NCBI RefSeq assembly: GCF_045291545.1
Contig: NZ_CP149514.1
Coordinates: 1,054,001-1,118,000 of the forward strand
From: Gallaecimonas sp045291545
GTDB taxonomy: Bacteria > Pseudomonadota > Gammaproteobacteria > Enterobacterales > Gallaecimonadaceae
DNA length: 64,000 nt
Direction: 5' to 3'
The translations under genes and the position numbers were made by a program. How positions within the stretch are numbered: the stretch's first letter is position 1; each line of letters opens with the position of its first letter. Positions 34,339 to 42,334 of the stretch are shown here, piece by piece. The notes beneath the pieces are model-generated. The model saw only the letters and a list, made by a program, of their open reading frames with translations. It was not told the origin of the DNA and searched no databases.

Positions 34339-34617
34339 TTAACCGCTGACAGTGGTGTGGTAGTGGTCGTTGCTGCCGTGCAGCGTAATGGTTTGGTTAG
34401 TGGCAACAATCTGGCCGCCAATTTCGGTGCCGCCCCCCTTGTAGGTGAAACGCACGAAATAAAGGCCATTGCTGTTTTTGGGTGGGTTGTAGGTGAATTG
34501 GTTATTACCGGTGGTATTGGCCAGTTCACCAGAGGCTAAGGCAACCCATTTGAGCGCGTCCTGCTGGTTGTAGCAGAACCAGCTGACGGTGATGTCGGAC
34601 TCGTTGACGATGATCAT
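34339..34617 (-). CDS. Small beta-sandwich-like hypothetical protein, orphan pair member
   Basis: A 92-residue protein without signal peptide. It begins MIIVNESDITVSWFCYNQQD and continues with alternating strands ending in a QTITLHGSNDHYHTTVSG tail, reminiscent of small beta-sandwich, lectin or pore-forming-like folds. I do not recognise the family. The ATG at 34617 was chosen because AAGGAG lies five bases upstream; an in-frame GTG two codons earlier overlaps that site. It is the first gene of the pair with 33941-34306. Confidence 0.6.
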   Translation of the reverse strand: MIIVNESDITVSWFCYNQQDALKWVALASGELANTTGNNQFTYNPPKNSNGLYFVRFTYKGGGTEIGGQIVATNQTITLHGSNDHYHTTVSG

Positions 34618-34772
34618 GCACACTCCTTGTTAGTCAGATGCAGCCACTGTTATCAGTGACCGGTGACCCCGTATTAACTAAAGGTTAAAAAACAATCACC
34701 GGTAAACTATAACTGACGTCGCACAAAATACCACCCTTCAGTGGGCGATGAAGGGGAGTGGTTTATTTACTG

Positions 34773-35201
34773 TTAAAGGGCGAGCAGCAAAGAGGTGGTA
34801 GCGAAGCTGGTGCTGAGTAAAGCCAGGTTGGCAATCGGGGCAGGCAAAAAGCGAGGGTAATGCAGCCGGTAGTGTGCCGACAGGGCGGTTAAAAACCCCA
34901 TCAGGGTAAACCAGGGGGTAAAGAACATGGGCCAGTAGCCTTTGACCAGCATCACGGCCAGATCATGCAAGGCGCCGCTGACAACAAAGGTCACTACCCG
35001 TGCCGCAGCGGCAGGGAGCCAGGTTTTGAGTGGCTGGTAAACCCGGGTGCCCAGGTAATAGCCCCAGACAGGGTTCCAGTATTGCCAGAACGCGTGGAAA
35101 GACGGCGCCGTCAATGAGCGGGCCAGCATGGCCCGCAGTGACCCGGGAGCGCCCAATGGCAGGCCGGTGCGGCGGCGCACAAAGGCCCGTAGTGACATCA
35201 A
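34773..35201 (-). CDS. MBOAT/wax-synthase-like small membrane protein
   Basis: A 142-residue membrane protein. FWQYWNPVWGYYLGTRVY followed by VVTFVVSGALHDLAVML recalls membrane-bound O-acyltransferases, especially the wax-synthase-like pattern with an invariant His in SGxxH. It is much shorter than a full MBOAT enzyme, so it is either a minimal relative or a remnant. Its ATG overlaps the stop of the COG4705-like gene by 4 bases, showing coupling. Confidence 0.5.
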   Translation of the reverse strand: MMSLRAFVRRRTGLPLGAPGSLRAMLARSLTAPSFHAFWQYWNPVWGYYLGTRVYQPLKTWLPAAAARVVTFVVSGALHDLAVMLVKGYWPMFFTPWFTLMGFLTALSAHYRLHYPRFLPAPIANLALLSTSFATTSLLLAL

Positions 35202-35953
35202 TGGTGTTGCCTGGCCGCACGTTGGCGGAACATCAGCAGCATCGCCACCATCAGCCCTATCAAGGTGGCGGAGGCACCGATACGGCTAAGGGCCAGGCCA
35301 CCATCGCTGAGCGGTTTATCGAGAAAATCCCCCACTACTGCGCCCAGCGGTCGGGTCAGAATAAAGGCAGCCCAGAACAGCGCCACTCGCGATACCTTGG
35401 TGGTGGCCCACAGCACCACCAGCAGTGCCAGGGCGCCACCAAAAATGACGATACTGGCGCTGTAACCCAGGCCCTGGGTGTCGGCTACCCAGTCACCCAG
35501 CGCGGTACCCAGGGTTTGTGAACACATGATGGTGAGCCAGTAGAAAGCTTCGGCTCTGGGGGTGTGAATATCGGTAGACGACACCCGCCCCAACACCAGC
35601 CGCCAACTCAACAGCGACGCCAGCAACAGCACCAGCAAAATGCTTGAGCCGCCGGCGTAGCCGATACCCAGCGAGCGGTCGGCAAAGTCGGCCAGGGTGG
35701 TGCCGACCGTGGTGGTGGCAACAATGGTGAACCAGTAACGGGCCGGGTGAAAACCGCTGGCACGGATCTGCGCCAGCACTGCCACCACAAAAATCACCGC
35801 AAAAATGCCGGTGCTGAGCAGGTAGCCCAGGTTTAAAGTCATCGACAGCGCATCGCCGCCGGTTTCGCCCAGGGTGGTGGCGAGAATTTTTACGGCCCAA
35901 AAAGCCAGAGTAACTTCCGGCACTTTACTGGCCGCTTGCTTGATAGTGGTCAT
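35198..35953 (-). CDS. COG4705-type polytopic membrane protein
   Basis: A 251-residue protein with about seven to eight hydrophobic helices. It has repeated motifs: ATTLGETGGDALSMTLNLGY, TVGTTLADFADRSLGIGY, TLGTALGDWVADTQGLGY and LGAVVGDFLDKP. The fourfold glycine/aspartate repeat suggests internal duplication and possibly a transport pathway, and COG4705 proteins look like this. No function is known. It is coupled to the MBOAT-like gene and preceded by another small membrane protein gene. Confidence 0.7.
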   Translation of the reverse strand: MTTIKQAASKVPEVTLAFWAVKILATTLGETGGDALSMTLNLGYLLSTGIFAVIFVVAVLAQIRASGFHPARYWFTIVATTTVGTTLADFADRSLGIGYAGGSSILLVLLLASLLSWRLVLGRVSSTDIHTPRAEAFYWLTIMCSQTLGTALGDWVADTQGLGYSASIVIFGGALALLVVLWATTKVSRVALFWAAFILTRPLGAVVGDFLDKPLSDGGLALSRIGASATLIGLMVAMLLMFRQRAARQHH

Positions 35954-35974
35954 CGGTTTTTCTCTTACTTGCTG

Positions 35975-36229
35975 CTACTGGCCGGGGCTGTCATCGCCCC
36001 ATTGCCAGCACGGGGGTTCGCTGGTTTTCATTACCACCGTAATCAAAACGAGGCTCAGCACAACAACGGCCAGCACCATCTCAATCGGGTGTTGTGGCAG
36101 CGTCAGCCAGGAGCCAAGCGCCAGCAGTGCCAGATAGGCCAGCACCGTTAACCAGCCTTGCCAGCGGGCGGGTAAGCCCCAGCCAATACCGTAACGCTTG
36201 CGACGAAACCAATAAGATGGTGTAGCCAT
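35975..36229 (-). CDS. Small two-helix membrane protein, hypothetical
   Basis: An 84-residue protein with a basic N-terminus and two hydrophobic helices (about residues 25-42 and 47-67), then a short polar tail with one Cys. It lies 21 bases upstream of the COG4705-like gene on the same strand and probably starts that operon. No family was recognised. Confidence 0.55.
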   Translation of the reverse strand: MATPSYWFRRKRYGIGWGLPARWQGWLTVLAYLALLALGSWLTLPQHPIEMVLAVVVLSLVLITVVMKTSEPPCWQWGDDSPGQ

Positions 36230-36292
36230 GCGTTTCCTTTCCCGATGCTAAGGCGGTGAGATTATCAGCAACTTAACGCAGGGAAGCGGTGA

Positions 36293-36967
36293 TTAAAAGC
36301 TGCTGAAGTCGTCGAAACCATCATCAAAACCACCACCGTCAAAGCCGTTGCCATCAAAACCGCTCGTGCCAAAATCACCGTTACCCCAGTCGCTGCCGGG
36401 CATAAAGCCGGTGTCGGTGAGGTTGTCCTGATCCATGCCGCCGTTCATATCGGCGGCGGGGGCCGTGCTGGCGTCCAACGGCGGTGTTTGGTTAATCACA
36501 TCAACGATTTCGGTCGGGCTGTGGTGGCTGAACATGTCCATCAGCAGGTTGCCCATCACCACGCCACCGGCTACACCAGCGGCGGTTTGTAAGGCGCCGC
36601 CCAAAAAGCTGGGGCCTCGGCTGGGGGCAGCATACTGGCTGTAGCGGTTATTGCCGGGCTGCGGTGCCTGCATAGACGCCGCTTGCGGTGCGGCACTGGC
36701 CGGCTGGCCACCACCAAAAAGCCCGGCCAGAAAACCGCCGGAGCTGGGCCTGGCGGCCTGGGCCGCATCCAGTTCGGCTTTGAGCTGCTTGATGGCGGCT
36801 TCTTGCATGATGATGGTCTGCGCCATGTAATAGGGCGCACTGGGTTGTTTGACCAGGTGGCTGTTAATGCGCGTTTCGGCGGCACTGTCGCGCTCACCGG
36901 TTTGGCTTTCGGTGTCACGCAGGCGGGTAAAGAGGTCATCAATCAGTCGGTCGGCATCATTGCTCAT
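36293..36967 (-). CDS. DUF2076 domain protein
   Basis: A 224-residue protein of the DUF2076 family. The N-terminal helical region (DADRLIDDLFTRLRDTESQ, then YYMAQTIIMQEAAIKQL) is the conserved part. A Gly/Pro/Gln-rich middle follows with a single hydrophobic stretch (AAGVAGGVVMGNLL), then a low-complexity Gly/Asp/Phe/Asn-rich C-terminus. Members are thought to be periplasmic or membrane-associated ligand-binding proteins, but none is well characterised. The ATG at 36967 begins the conserved domain. Confidence 0.75.
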   Translation of the reverse strand: MSNDADRLIDDLFTRLRDTESQTGERDSAAETRINSHLVKQPSAPYYMAQTIIMQEAAIKQLKAELDAAQAARPSSGGFLAGLFGGGQPASAAPQAASMQAPQPGNNRYSQYAAPSRGPSFLGGALQTAAGVAGGVVMGNLLMDMFSHHSPTEIVDVINQTPPLDASTAPAADMNGGMDQDNLTDTGFMPGSDWGNGDFGTSGFDGNGFDGGGFDDGFDDFSSF

Positions 36968-37310
36968 GGCGTCATCCTCAACGGGGCAGGGAAGATACCC
37001 CTCAGATACCGCCATGGCGCCAACAGTTCCCTGCCATGTTGCCAAGTGCGCAAAATGACGCCAGCTCAGGTTTTTCGTTACATCTGGCGTCTGCTGCTAT
37101 AGGATGCCGCGGCAGCTTACGCTGTTGCGACATCCTATATTGCCTCTGCATCGCCCTTACAATATCTGAATGCCGCACCCTGCCAACACCGCTTGGCTGA
37201 CTCGCTGGCTTCAGTCTGCCACTAACACGCTGGACTGCTGCTGTTTGCCCATAAGGGCGATTATTCACGCCGCTTGCTGCGCGCAGGCCCAAGGCGTGTG
37301 ACGGAATACG
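36968..37310. other. Intergenic region between DUF2076 gene and rhlE
   Basis: A 343-base gap between divergent genes. It must contain promoters for both, but I see no convincing -35/-10 pair, palindrome or RNA gene. A long leader for the RNA helicase gene is plausible. The open frames crossing it lack ribosome sites and conserved features. Confidence 0.5.
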
Positions 37311-38657
37311 ATGTCTGACACCACTGAAATCACCTTCGACCAGCTTGCGCTGGCCAACCCCCTTGCCCGCGCCGTGAAGGAAAAGGGCTACACCAAGCCG
37401 TCGCCCATTCAGGCCGAAGCCATTCCGGTGGTACTCAAAGGAGGCGACTTACTGGCCAGTGCCCAAACCGGCACCGGCAAAACCGCCGCTTTTGTGCTGC
37501 CGGTGCTGCAACAGCTGCTGGATAAACCCCGCGCTCCGGCCAACCGTGTCAAAGCGCTGGTTCTGACCCCCACCCGCGAACTGGCGGCGCAGATCCTGGA
37601 AAACGCCGAGCTGTACGGTAAATACACCAAGGTGCGCTCTGCCGTGGTATTTGGCGGCGTTAAAATTAACCCGCAAATGCAAAAGCTGCGCAGTGGCACC
37701 GAGATTCTAGTAGCCACCCCCGGCCGCCTGCTGGACTTATACAGCCAAAACGCCATCAAGTTTGATGCGCTGGACATACTGGTGCTGGACGAAGCCGACC
37801 GCATGCTGGACATGGGTTTTATTCATGACATCAAGCGCATCCTGAAACTGCTGCCGACCAAACGGCAAAACCTGCTGTTCTCGGCCACCTTTTCCGATGA
37901 AATTCGTGAACTGGCCCATGGCCTGCTGGACAACCCGGCAGAAGTCAGCGTGGCCAAAGAAAACACCACCAACACCCAAATTGAGCACAAGCTGCACCCG
38001 GTGGACAAATCCGCCAAAACCCGCCTGCTCAGTCATCTGACTCGCAGCCAGAACTGGCAGCAGGCGCTGGTATTTAGCCGCACCAAACACGGCGCCAACA
38101 AGCTGGTGCGGTTGCTGGAAAAAGACGGCATTAAAGCCGCTGCCATTCATGGCAATAAAAGCCAGAACCAGCGCACCCAGGCGCTGGCCGACTTTAAAGC
38201 CGGTAAAATCACCCTGCTGGTGGCCACCGACATTGCCGCCCGCGGCATTGATATTCAGCAGCTACCGCAAGTGGTGAATTACGATTTGCCCAACGTACCC
38301 GCCGATTATGTGCACCGCATTGGCCGCACAGGCCGCGCCGGTATGACCGGCCACGCCATTTCGCTGGTTAGCGCCGACGAAATTGGCCAGCTGCAAGACA
38401 TCGAACGGCTGATTCAAATGCATATCGAGCGGGAAGAGGTTGCCGGTTTTGCGCCACAAAACCCGTTGCCGGAATCACGCAAGATTTTGCCGCCAAAAAA
38501 CACTAAACCGAAAAAACCGAAAAAGCCCAAAGCTGAAGGGCAGGGCAAGCCGGAGGCAAGCAGTGCCCCCACCGGACAAAAGCCCAAGCGCCCGGCAGGT
38601 AAACCCGGCGCCCACAACAACAAACCGCGACGGCCCCGTAAGACAGTGGAAGCCTGA
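37311..38657 (+). CDS. rhlE: DEAD-box RNA helicase (RhlE type)
   Basis: A 448-residue ATP-dependent RNA helicase. All core motifs are present: the Q motif GYTKPSPIQ, Walker A AQTGTGKT, PTRELA, DEAD in VLDEADRMLDMGF, SAT in LFSATF, and ARGIDI and HRIGRTGRAG in the second RecA domain. The C-terminus is a Lys/Pro-rich basic tail (about residues 385-448) typical of RhlE. It remodels RNA during ribosome maturation and decay. The gene is monocistronic and ends in a clear terminator. Confidence 0.92.
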   Translation: MSDTTEITFDQLALANPLARAVKEKGYTKPSPIQAEAIPVVLKGGDLLASAQTGTGKTAAFVLPVLQQLLDKPRAPANRVKALVLTPTRELAAQILENAELYGKYTKVRSAVVFGGVKINPQMQKLRSGTEILVATPGRLLDLYSQNAIKFDALDILVLDEADRMLDMGFIHDIKRILKLLPTKRQNLLFSATFSDEIRELAHGLLDNPAEVSVAKENTTNTQIEHKLHPVDKSAKTRLLSHLTRSQNWQQALVFSRTKHGANKLVRLLEKDGIKAAAIHGNKSQNQRTQALADFKAGKITLLVATDIAARGIDIQQLPQVVNYDLPNVPADYVHRIGRTGRAGMTGHAISLVSADEIGQLQDIERLIQMHIEREEVAGFAPQNPLPESRKILPPKNTKPKKPKKPKAEGQGKPEASSAPTGQKPKRPAGKPGAHNNKPRRPRKTVEA

Positions 38658-38682
38658 CACCGGCGCCGCAGAGGTTAAATAA

Positions 38683-38710
38683 AAAACGCATCGCTTAGGC
38701 GATGCGTTTT
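38683..38710 (+). terminator. Intrinsic terminator after rhlE
   Basis: Stem ACGCATCGC/GCGATGCGT with TTAG loop and a T-run. Confidence 0.88.
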
Positions 38711-38827
38711 GTTAGGTAAGGCCAATATTGTTGGTTTTTTATCCGGCAAACGGGCGTTGTTTACTCATAGAATTTAGAAAACAATGCTCTACTCTATCAG
38801 CCAATCTCTCAGTTCAAGGTGTCGACA

Positions 38828-39103
38828 ATGAGTGAGCAGGAATTTCTCGCCTATCTGAAAAATGAGCTGCATCAGTACAGCCTGATCCAGGATCAGAATG
38901 GAGCCCGCAAGCGTGAGAAGAAGCAGTACATCAAGGGCCTGATGACGGCATCACGCTTTTTTGGTGTCAGCTTTGAGGCCTTGGAAGCGGTTGTAGGCAC
39001 CACACTAAAACCCCAAGCTGGAGGCATGGACTCTGCTTCAAGAGAAGAATTACTGGATATTCCCACCGTTATCCGCAAGAACATCCCCATCTCCAAAAAC
39101 TAG
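38828..39103 (+). CDS. Hypothetical 91-residue protein
   Basis: A small soluble, mostly helical protein. It opens MSEQEFLAYLKNELHQYS, has a basic cluster KREKKQYIKGLMTASRFFGVS and an acidic C-terminal segment. No family was recognised. The ATG at 38828 is preferred over a GTG three codons upstream. It is the last chromosomal gene before the IS-flanked island. Confidence 0.5.
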   Translation: MSEQEFLAYLKNELHQYSLIQDQNGARKREKKQYIKGLMTASRFFGVSFEALEAVVGTTLKPQAGGMDSASREELLDIPTVIRKNIPISKN

Positions 39104-39489
39104 GGTTCAGCCAGTACGGTTAGAGCGTAACGCTGGGGTGGCCTGCTTTCGGTTCCTTTCTTTGGCCAAACAAGAAAGGAACCTGCCCGCTGATGCAGGA
39201 ACCGGCACACAAACAGCTGTGCCGCAGGTACATCAAAATTCAGTATTTATTGCAGGGGGGCGCCCCTGCACGCGCCTGACTTTTGTGGGGCAAAAGTCAG
39301 CAAAACCCTTGCCCATGTTCCGCGCTGACGCTGTGTTCGTCATTCCCGGCTCACCGGTTCATACGTGTGTCCCGACACGTATTCACCTGCTTCGGCGTCC
39401 TGCCTCAGCTGAACCTTCATTCCTGCCACAGCGGCGCTGCATTTAACGGGCGGAAAGCTGCTGACTGTCAGTTATTACTACTTGTTCGT
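39104..39489. other. Non-coding stretch left of the island, with a strong hairpin
   Basis: A 386-base stretch with no credible gene. Short open frames across it lack ribosome sites and look like translated structure. It contains a perfect 12-base inverted repeat (39151-39183) and a GC-rich tract with further short inverted repeats (for example GGGGCGCCCC-like sequence near 39255). It ends where the left IS copy begins. Confidence 0.5.
39151..39183. repeat. Perfect 12-base inverted repeat
   Basis: GGTTCCTTTCTT pairs with AAGAAAGGAACC around a nine-base loop (TGGCCAAAC). No T-run follows, so it is not a normal terminator. I infer a dispersed intergenic repeat or structured RNA, but only one copy lies in this window. 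Confidence 0.7.
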
Positions 39490-40536
39490 GGCGTTGTTTC
39501 CCAAATGCATTGAACCATTCCGCTTGGCCGTGATCCGATCACTCGACGTATCGGAGGAGAAGCGCAGATGGGCAAGGCCAAGCACAACATCAGTAACTGG
39601 GCAGAGTACAACCGGGCCTTGGTCAGCCGAGGTTCGCTGACCTTCTGGATAGATGACTCCGCTATCCGTCATTGGTACTGCCAACAGCACCACGGCGACG
39701 GGGCCGTGGTTTCGAGTACAGCGACACCGCCATCGAAACCGCGCTGATGCTTAAGGGCCTGTTCGGCCTGCCACTGCGCGCCTTGGAGGGCTTCATCAAC
39801 TCCCTGTTTCAGTTGATGGCCCTGCCGCTGACTTCGCCCAGTTACAGCTTATCAGCAAGCGCGCCAAGACAGTGGATATCCGCTACCGTCTGCCCAGCAA
39901 GGGCCCCGTTGCCCACCTGGTTATCGACGCCACCGGGCTCAAGCTCTATGGCGAAGGCGAGTGGAAGCAGCGCAAGTACGGCAAGGAAAAGCGGCGTGTC
40001 TGGCGCAAGCTGCACCTGGCTGTAGATACCCGAACCCATGAGAGTATCGCCGCCGAAGTCAGCCTGGAAAACGTCGGTGATAGCGAGGTACTGCCCGGCC
40101 TGCTCAATCCACTGCGCCGCCGCATCGACCAAGTCAGCGCCGACGGGGCTTATGACAGCAAAGCCTGCCACCGGCTACTGCAAAGGAAAGGGGCCAAAGC
40201 CAGCATCCCGCCTCGTAAGACAGCGGGGCTCTGGGAGCCAGGTCACCCAAGGAACGAGGCCGTTGCTGCGCTGAAAGCCGGGCAACTGGCCGAGTGGAAA
40301 AGGGAAAGCGGTTATCACCAACGCTCAAAAGCGGAAACGGCCATGTCGCGATACAAACAGCTCATCAGCCCGAAGCTGAGTCTGCGCGACTACAACGGCC
40401 AAGTGGCAGAGGCTTTGGCTGGGGTGAAGGTGATGAACAAAATGCTGGGCCTCGGCATGCCTGTTCGCCAGGTCAGTTAAGGGTAGCCAGCTCTTTGGGG
40501 ACGAGCGGCTCCGGCTCTGATTTGATCAACAACGCC
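39490..40536 (+). mobile_element. IS5-family insertion sequence, left copy
   Basis: 1047 bp with imperfect terminal inverted repeats beginning GGCGTTGTT at both ends, with CAAAT matching three bases further in. The transposase is of the IS5-group DDE type but broken by two single-base deletions. The copy is nearly identical to the right one in reverse orientation. A 1049 bp intact ancestor explains both lengths. Confidence 0.88.
39568..40480 (+). pseudogene. IS5-family transposase, frameshifted (left copy)
   Basis: Begins MGKAKHNISNWAEYN after a GGAGGAG ribosome site. Compared with the right copy, one base is missing near 39698-39704 and another near 39848-39850, so the frame is lost twice before the catalytic domain. 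The remaining frame to 40480 keeps the DDE-type residues: VIDATGLKLYG, SADGAYDSKACH and SKAETAMSRYK. Restored, the protein would be 304 residues. Confidence 0.88.
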
Positions 40537-40579
40537 TCACAACGACTTAACAACTCCTAAACAATGTCAAAACAATTTC

Positions 40580-40609
40580 TTGACGAAATGATTTTAAGTG
40601 GGTTAGCAT
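40580..40609 (+). promoter_or_regulatory. Candidate promoter of the cassette
   Basis: TTGACG (40580-40585) followed after 18 bases by TAGCAT (40604-40609), in the AT-rich stretch between the left IS and the adaptor gene. The -35 is good and the -10 mediocre. Confidence 0.35.
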
Positions 40610-40652
40610 CCTCACCGTTGAATATTTAAAGGGGCGGTTTGCTCCTTGTTGT

Positions 40653-40697
40653 ATGTCCTTATTTAGCAAGGAAGCTGAATTGTATGTCGTTGTTTAG
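40653..40697 (+). repeat. Duplicated 5' end of the adaptor gene: 14-codon open frame
   Basis: ATG at 40653 opens a 14-codon frame reading MSLFSKEAELYVVV, ending at a TAG inside the adaptor gene. The adaptor begins 31 bases later with MSLFRKEAV. The two 25-base segments differ at only a few positions, so the region is an imperfect tandem duplication. It could be a scar of gene fusion or a translated leader peptide overlapping the adaptor start. Confidence 0.6.
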
Positions 40698-41940
40698 AAA
40701 GGAAGCTGTCTCCCATCAAAGTGAGCGTTTAACTGGTGCAATTACCTTAGCTCAACCATTACCTATCAAACTAACTGTTTTAATATTAGTTTCTGTTGCT
40801 ATCGCAATTGTCACTTTTTTATTTACTGCCGAGTATTCTCGTAAAGAAACAGTTCGTGGTTTTTTAATGCCGAATAAAGGTGTTATTAAAAGCTTTGCTA
40901 CTCAAGGTGGCACGATTGAGCGTTTATTGGTTAAAGAAGGTGATGTCGTTGAAAAAGACCAAGCCCTAGCGACTATGATCATCCATCAAAACAGTGCTGA
41001 TGGTTTGAGCTTAAGTAGCAAACTACAAAAACAATTAACGTCACAATTAACACTACTTGATGAAGAAATTAACCAATACCAATCTATTCAAATAAAAGAA
41101 AACCAAAACCTTGAAAATAGAGCTTCAGCATTAAAGAGCGAGAAATCAGCACTAGAAAGCCAATTTGCGCTTGCCAATGAAAAGCTTGAATTGCTGTTGA
41201 ACCAGCTACGAGATGTTGAGCAGTTAAACAACAATGGTTTTATTTCTAAATTTGAAAAAGAAAATCAGCAACAAGCACTGCTAGAAGCAAAACAAGAAAA
41301 ACAAAATATTGCTCGCTTACTGCTACAGCAAAACAACCAAATCAATCAAACCAACTTTGATAAAGCGAACTTGCCTCAGCAATATACCCTGCGTATTAAT
41401 AGCTTACTGCGCGAAAAAGCAGATATTGAGAATCAACTAGCGCAAGTACAAAGCAGTCATAGCTATACGATAACCGCTAGCCATGCAGGTACTGTTACGG
41501 GTATTCAAGTGGTAGAAGGTGAAACATTATCGCCTTCAAAAGCGCAATCAAAACCACTATTACATATTCTGCCTGAAGGCTCTGAATTAGTCGCAGAGTT
41601 GTTGTTACCAACTCGCAGTGCAGGTTTTGTCGCTAAAGGCCAAACATCACGCCTACGTTTTGATGCATTCCCTTATCAGCGTTTTGGCTTTATTGAAAGT
41701 GAGATTACCCGTATAGACCGCGCACTCATAGCACCAAATGAAGTGCAACTACCAATTGCCCTACAAGAGCCAGTTTACCGTTTACGTGCAAAGTTAACTC
41801 AACAGCAAATGCGAGCCTATGGTCAAGCATTTGAGCTAAAAAGCGGCATGTTATTTGAAGCAGATATTATGCTAGAGCAACGGACATTAATTGAATGGTT
41901 GCTAGAGCCAATCTATAGCCTCAAAGGAAGAGTGAGTTAA
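40684..41940 (+). CDS. HlyD/CvaA-type membrane-fusion (adaptor) protein
   Basis: A 418-residue periplasmic adaptor for an ABC peptide exporter. A short cytoplasmic N-terminus is followed by one transmembrane helix (about residues 32-55). A lipoyl half (KGVIKSFATQGGTIERLLVKEGDVV) comes next, then a long coiled coil rich in Gln/Glu/Leu/Asn (about residues 120-250), the second lipoyl half (ASHAGTVTGIQVVEGE) and a beta-barrel domain. This layout matches CvaA of the microcin V system. It would bridge the C39 exporter encoded downstream to a TolC-type outer-membrane channel, which the cassette lacks. The start follows AAGGAAG, within a duplicated 5' segment. Codon use is AT-rich like the rest of the cassette. 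Confidence 0.88.
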   Translation: MSLFRKEAVSHQSERLTGAITLAQPLPIKLTVLILVSVAIAIVTFLFTAEYSRKETVRGFLMPNKGVIKSFATQGGTIERLLVKEGDVVEKDQALATMIIHQNSADGLSLSSKLQKQLTSQLTLLDEEINQYQSIQIKENQNLENRASALKSEKSALESQFALANEKLELLLNQLRDVEQLNNNGFISKFEKENQQQALLEAKQEKQNIARLLLQQNNQINQTNFDKANLPQQYTLRINSLLREKADIENQLAQVQSSHSYTITASHAGTVTGIQVVEGETLSPSKAQSKPLLHILPEGSELVAELLLPTRSAGFVAKGQTSRLRFDAFPYQRFGFIESEITRIDRALIAPNEVQLPIALQEPVYRLRAKLTQQQMRAYGQAFELKSGMLFEADIMLEQRTLIEWLLEPIYSLKGRVS

Positions 41941-42002
41941 CTACTTACTTAAAATGTTTTTCTAGTACGGAAAATTTAAAAGCCTTGCTAGAAAATAAGA
42001 GC

Positions 42003-42045
42003 GGCTGACTTTAGTCAACTTTAGCGAGGATAACTAAAGCCAGCC
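42003..42045 (+). promoter_or_regulatory. Long hairpin upstream of the peptide genes
   Basis: GGCTGACTTTAGT (42003-42015) pairs with ACTAAAGCCAGCC (42033-42045), twelve of thirteen positions, around a 17-base loop. Outer arms AGAGC and GCTCT could extend it. No T-run follows, so it is not a classic terminator. It could stabilise the peptide mRNA, mark a processing site or bind a regulator. Confidence 0.5.
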
Positions 42046-42122
42046 TAATTAAAAGCTCTTCCTCATGGTGAGAGAGCAAATTAATCACCCGACAAAAAGT
42101 CGGATATATGGAGTATAACATT

Positions 42123-42305
42123 ATGCGTGAACTAAACGTAAATGAAATTGAAGTTGTTAATGGTGGTATTAATCTACCAAGTGTAGGGGAAATTGTTGAC
42201 GGTATTGCTGATGAGGCTGCTGATCTAGTAGATGTAGTAAATGGCATCATTGATGGAATACAAGGTGATCGTTCTAATGATCCAAATCCAGACACTAAGA
42301 AATAA
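42123..42305 (+). CDS. Double-glycine-leader microcin-like precursor peptide 1
   Basis: A 60-residue precursor. The leader MRELNVNEIEVVNGG has the class II microcin/bacteriocin consensus (MREL-x-NE-x-V-x-GG) and should be cut after Gly-Gly by the C39 domain of the cassette's exporter. The predicted mature peptide is 45 residues, acidic, with an amphipathic helical region (SVGEIVDGIADEAADLVDVV), a GxxxG (GIIDG), and a polar charged tail rich in Asp, Asn, Pro and Lys. A GGAG site lies nine bases before the ATG. There is no cysteine or obvious siderophore-attachment Ser tail. It is followed at 29 bases by a second precursor. Confidence 0.85.
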   Translation: MRELNVNEIEVVNGGINLPSVGEIVDGIADEAADLVDVVNGIIDGIQGDRSNDPNPDTKK

Positions 42306-42334
42306 TGACAAGTTTAAATTGATAAGGAAATAAA

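Noticed and set aside
37002..37292. A 96-codon frame in the gap upstream of rhlE
   Set aside because: No ribosome site, no recognisable family, and a composition typical of random GC-rich DNA.
39138..39446. A 102-codon frame between the last native gene and the left IS
   Set aside because: It spans the perfect hairpin and other inverted repeats and lacks a start signal; it looks like translated non-coding structure.
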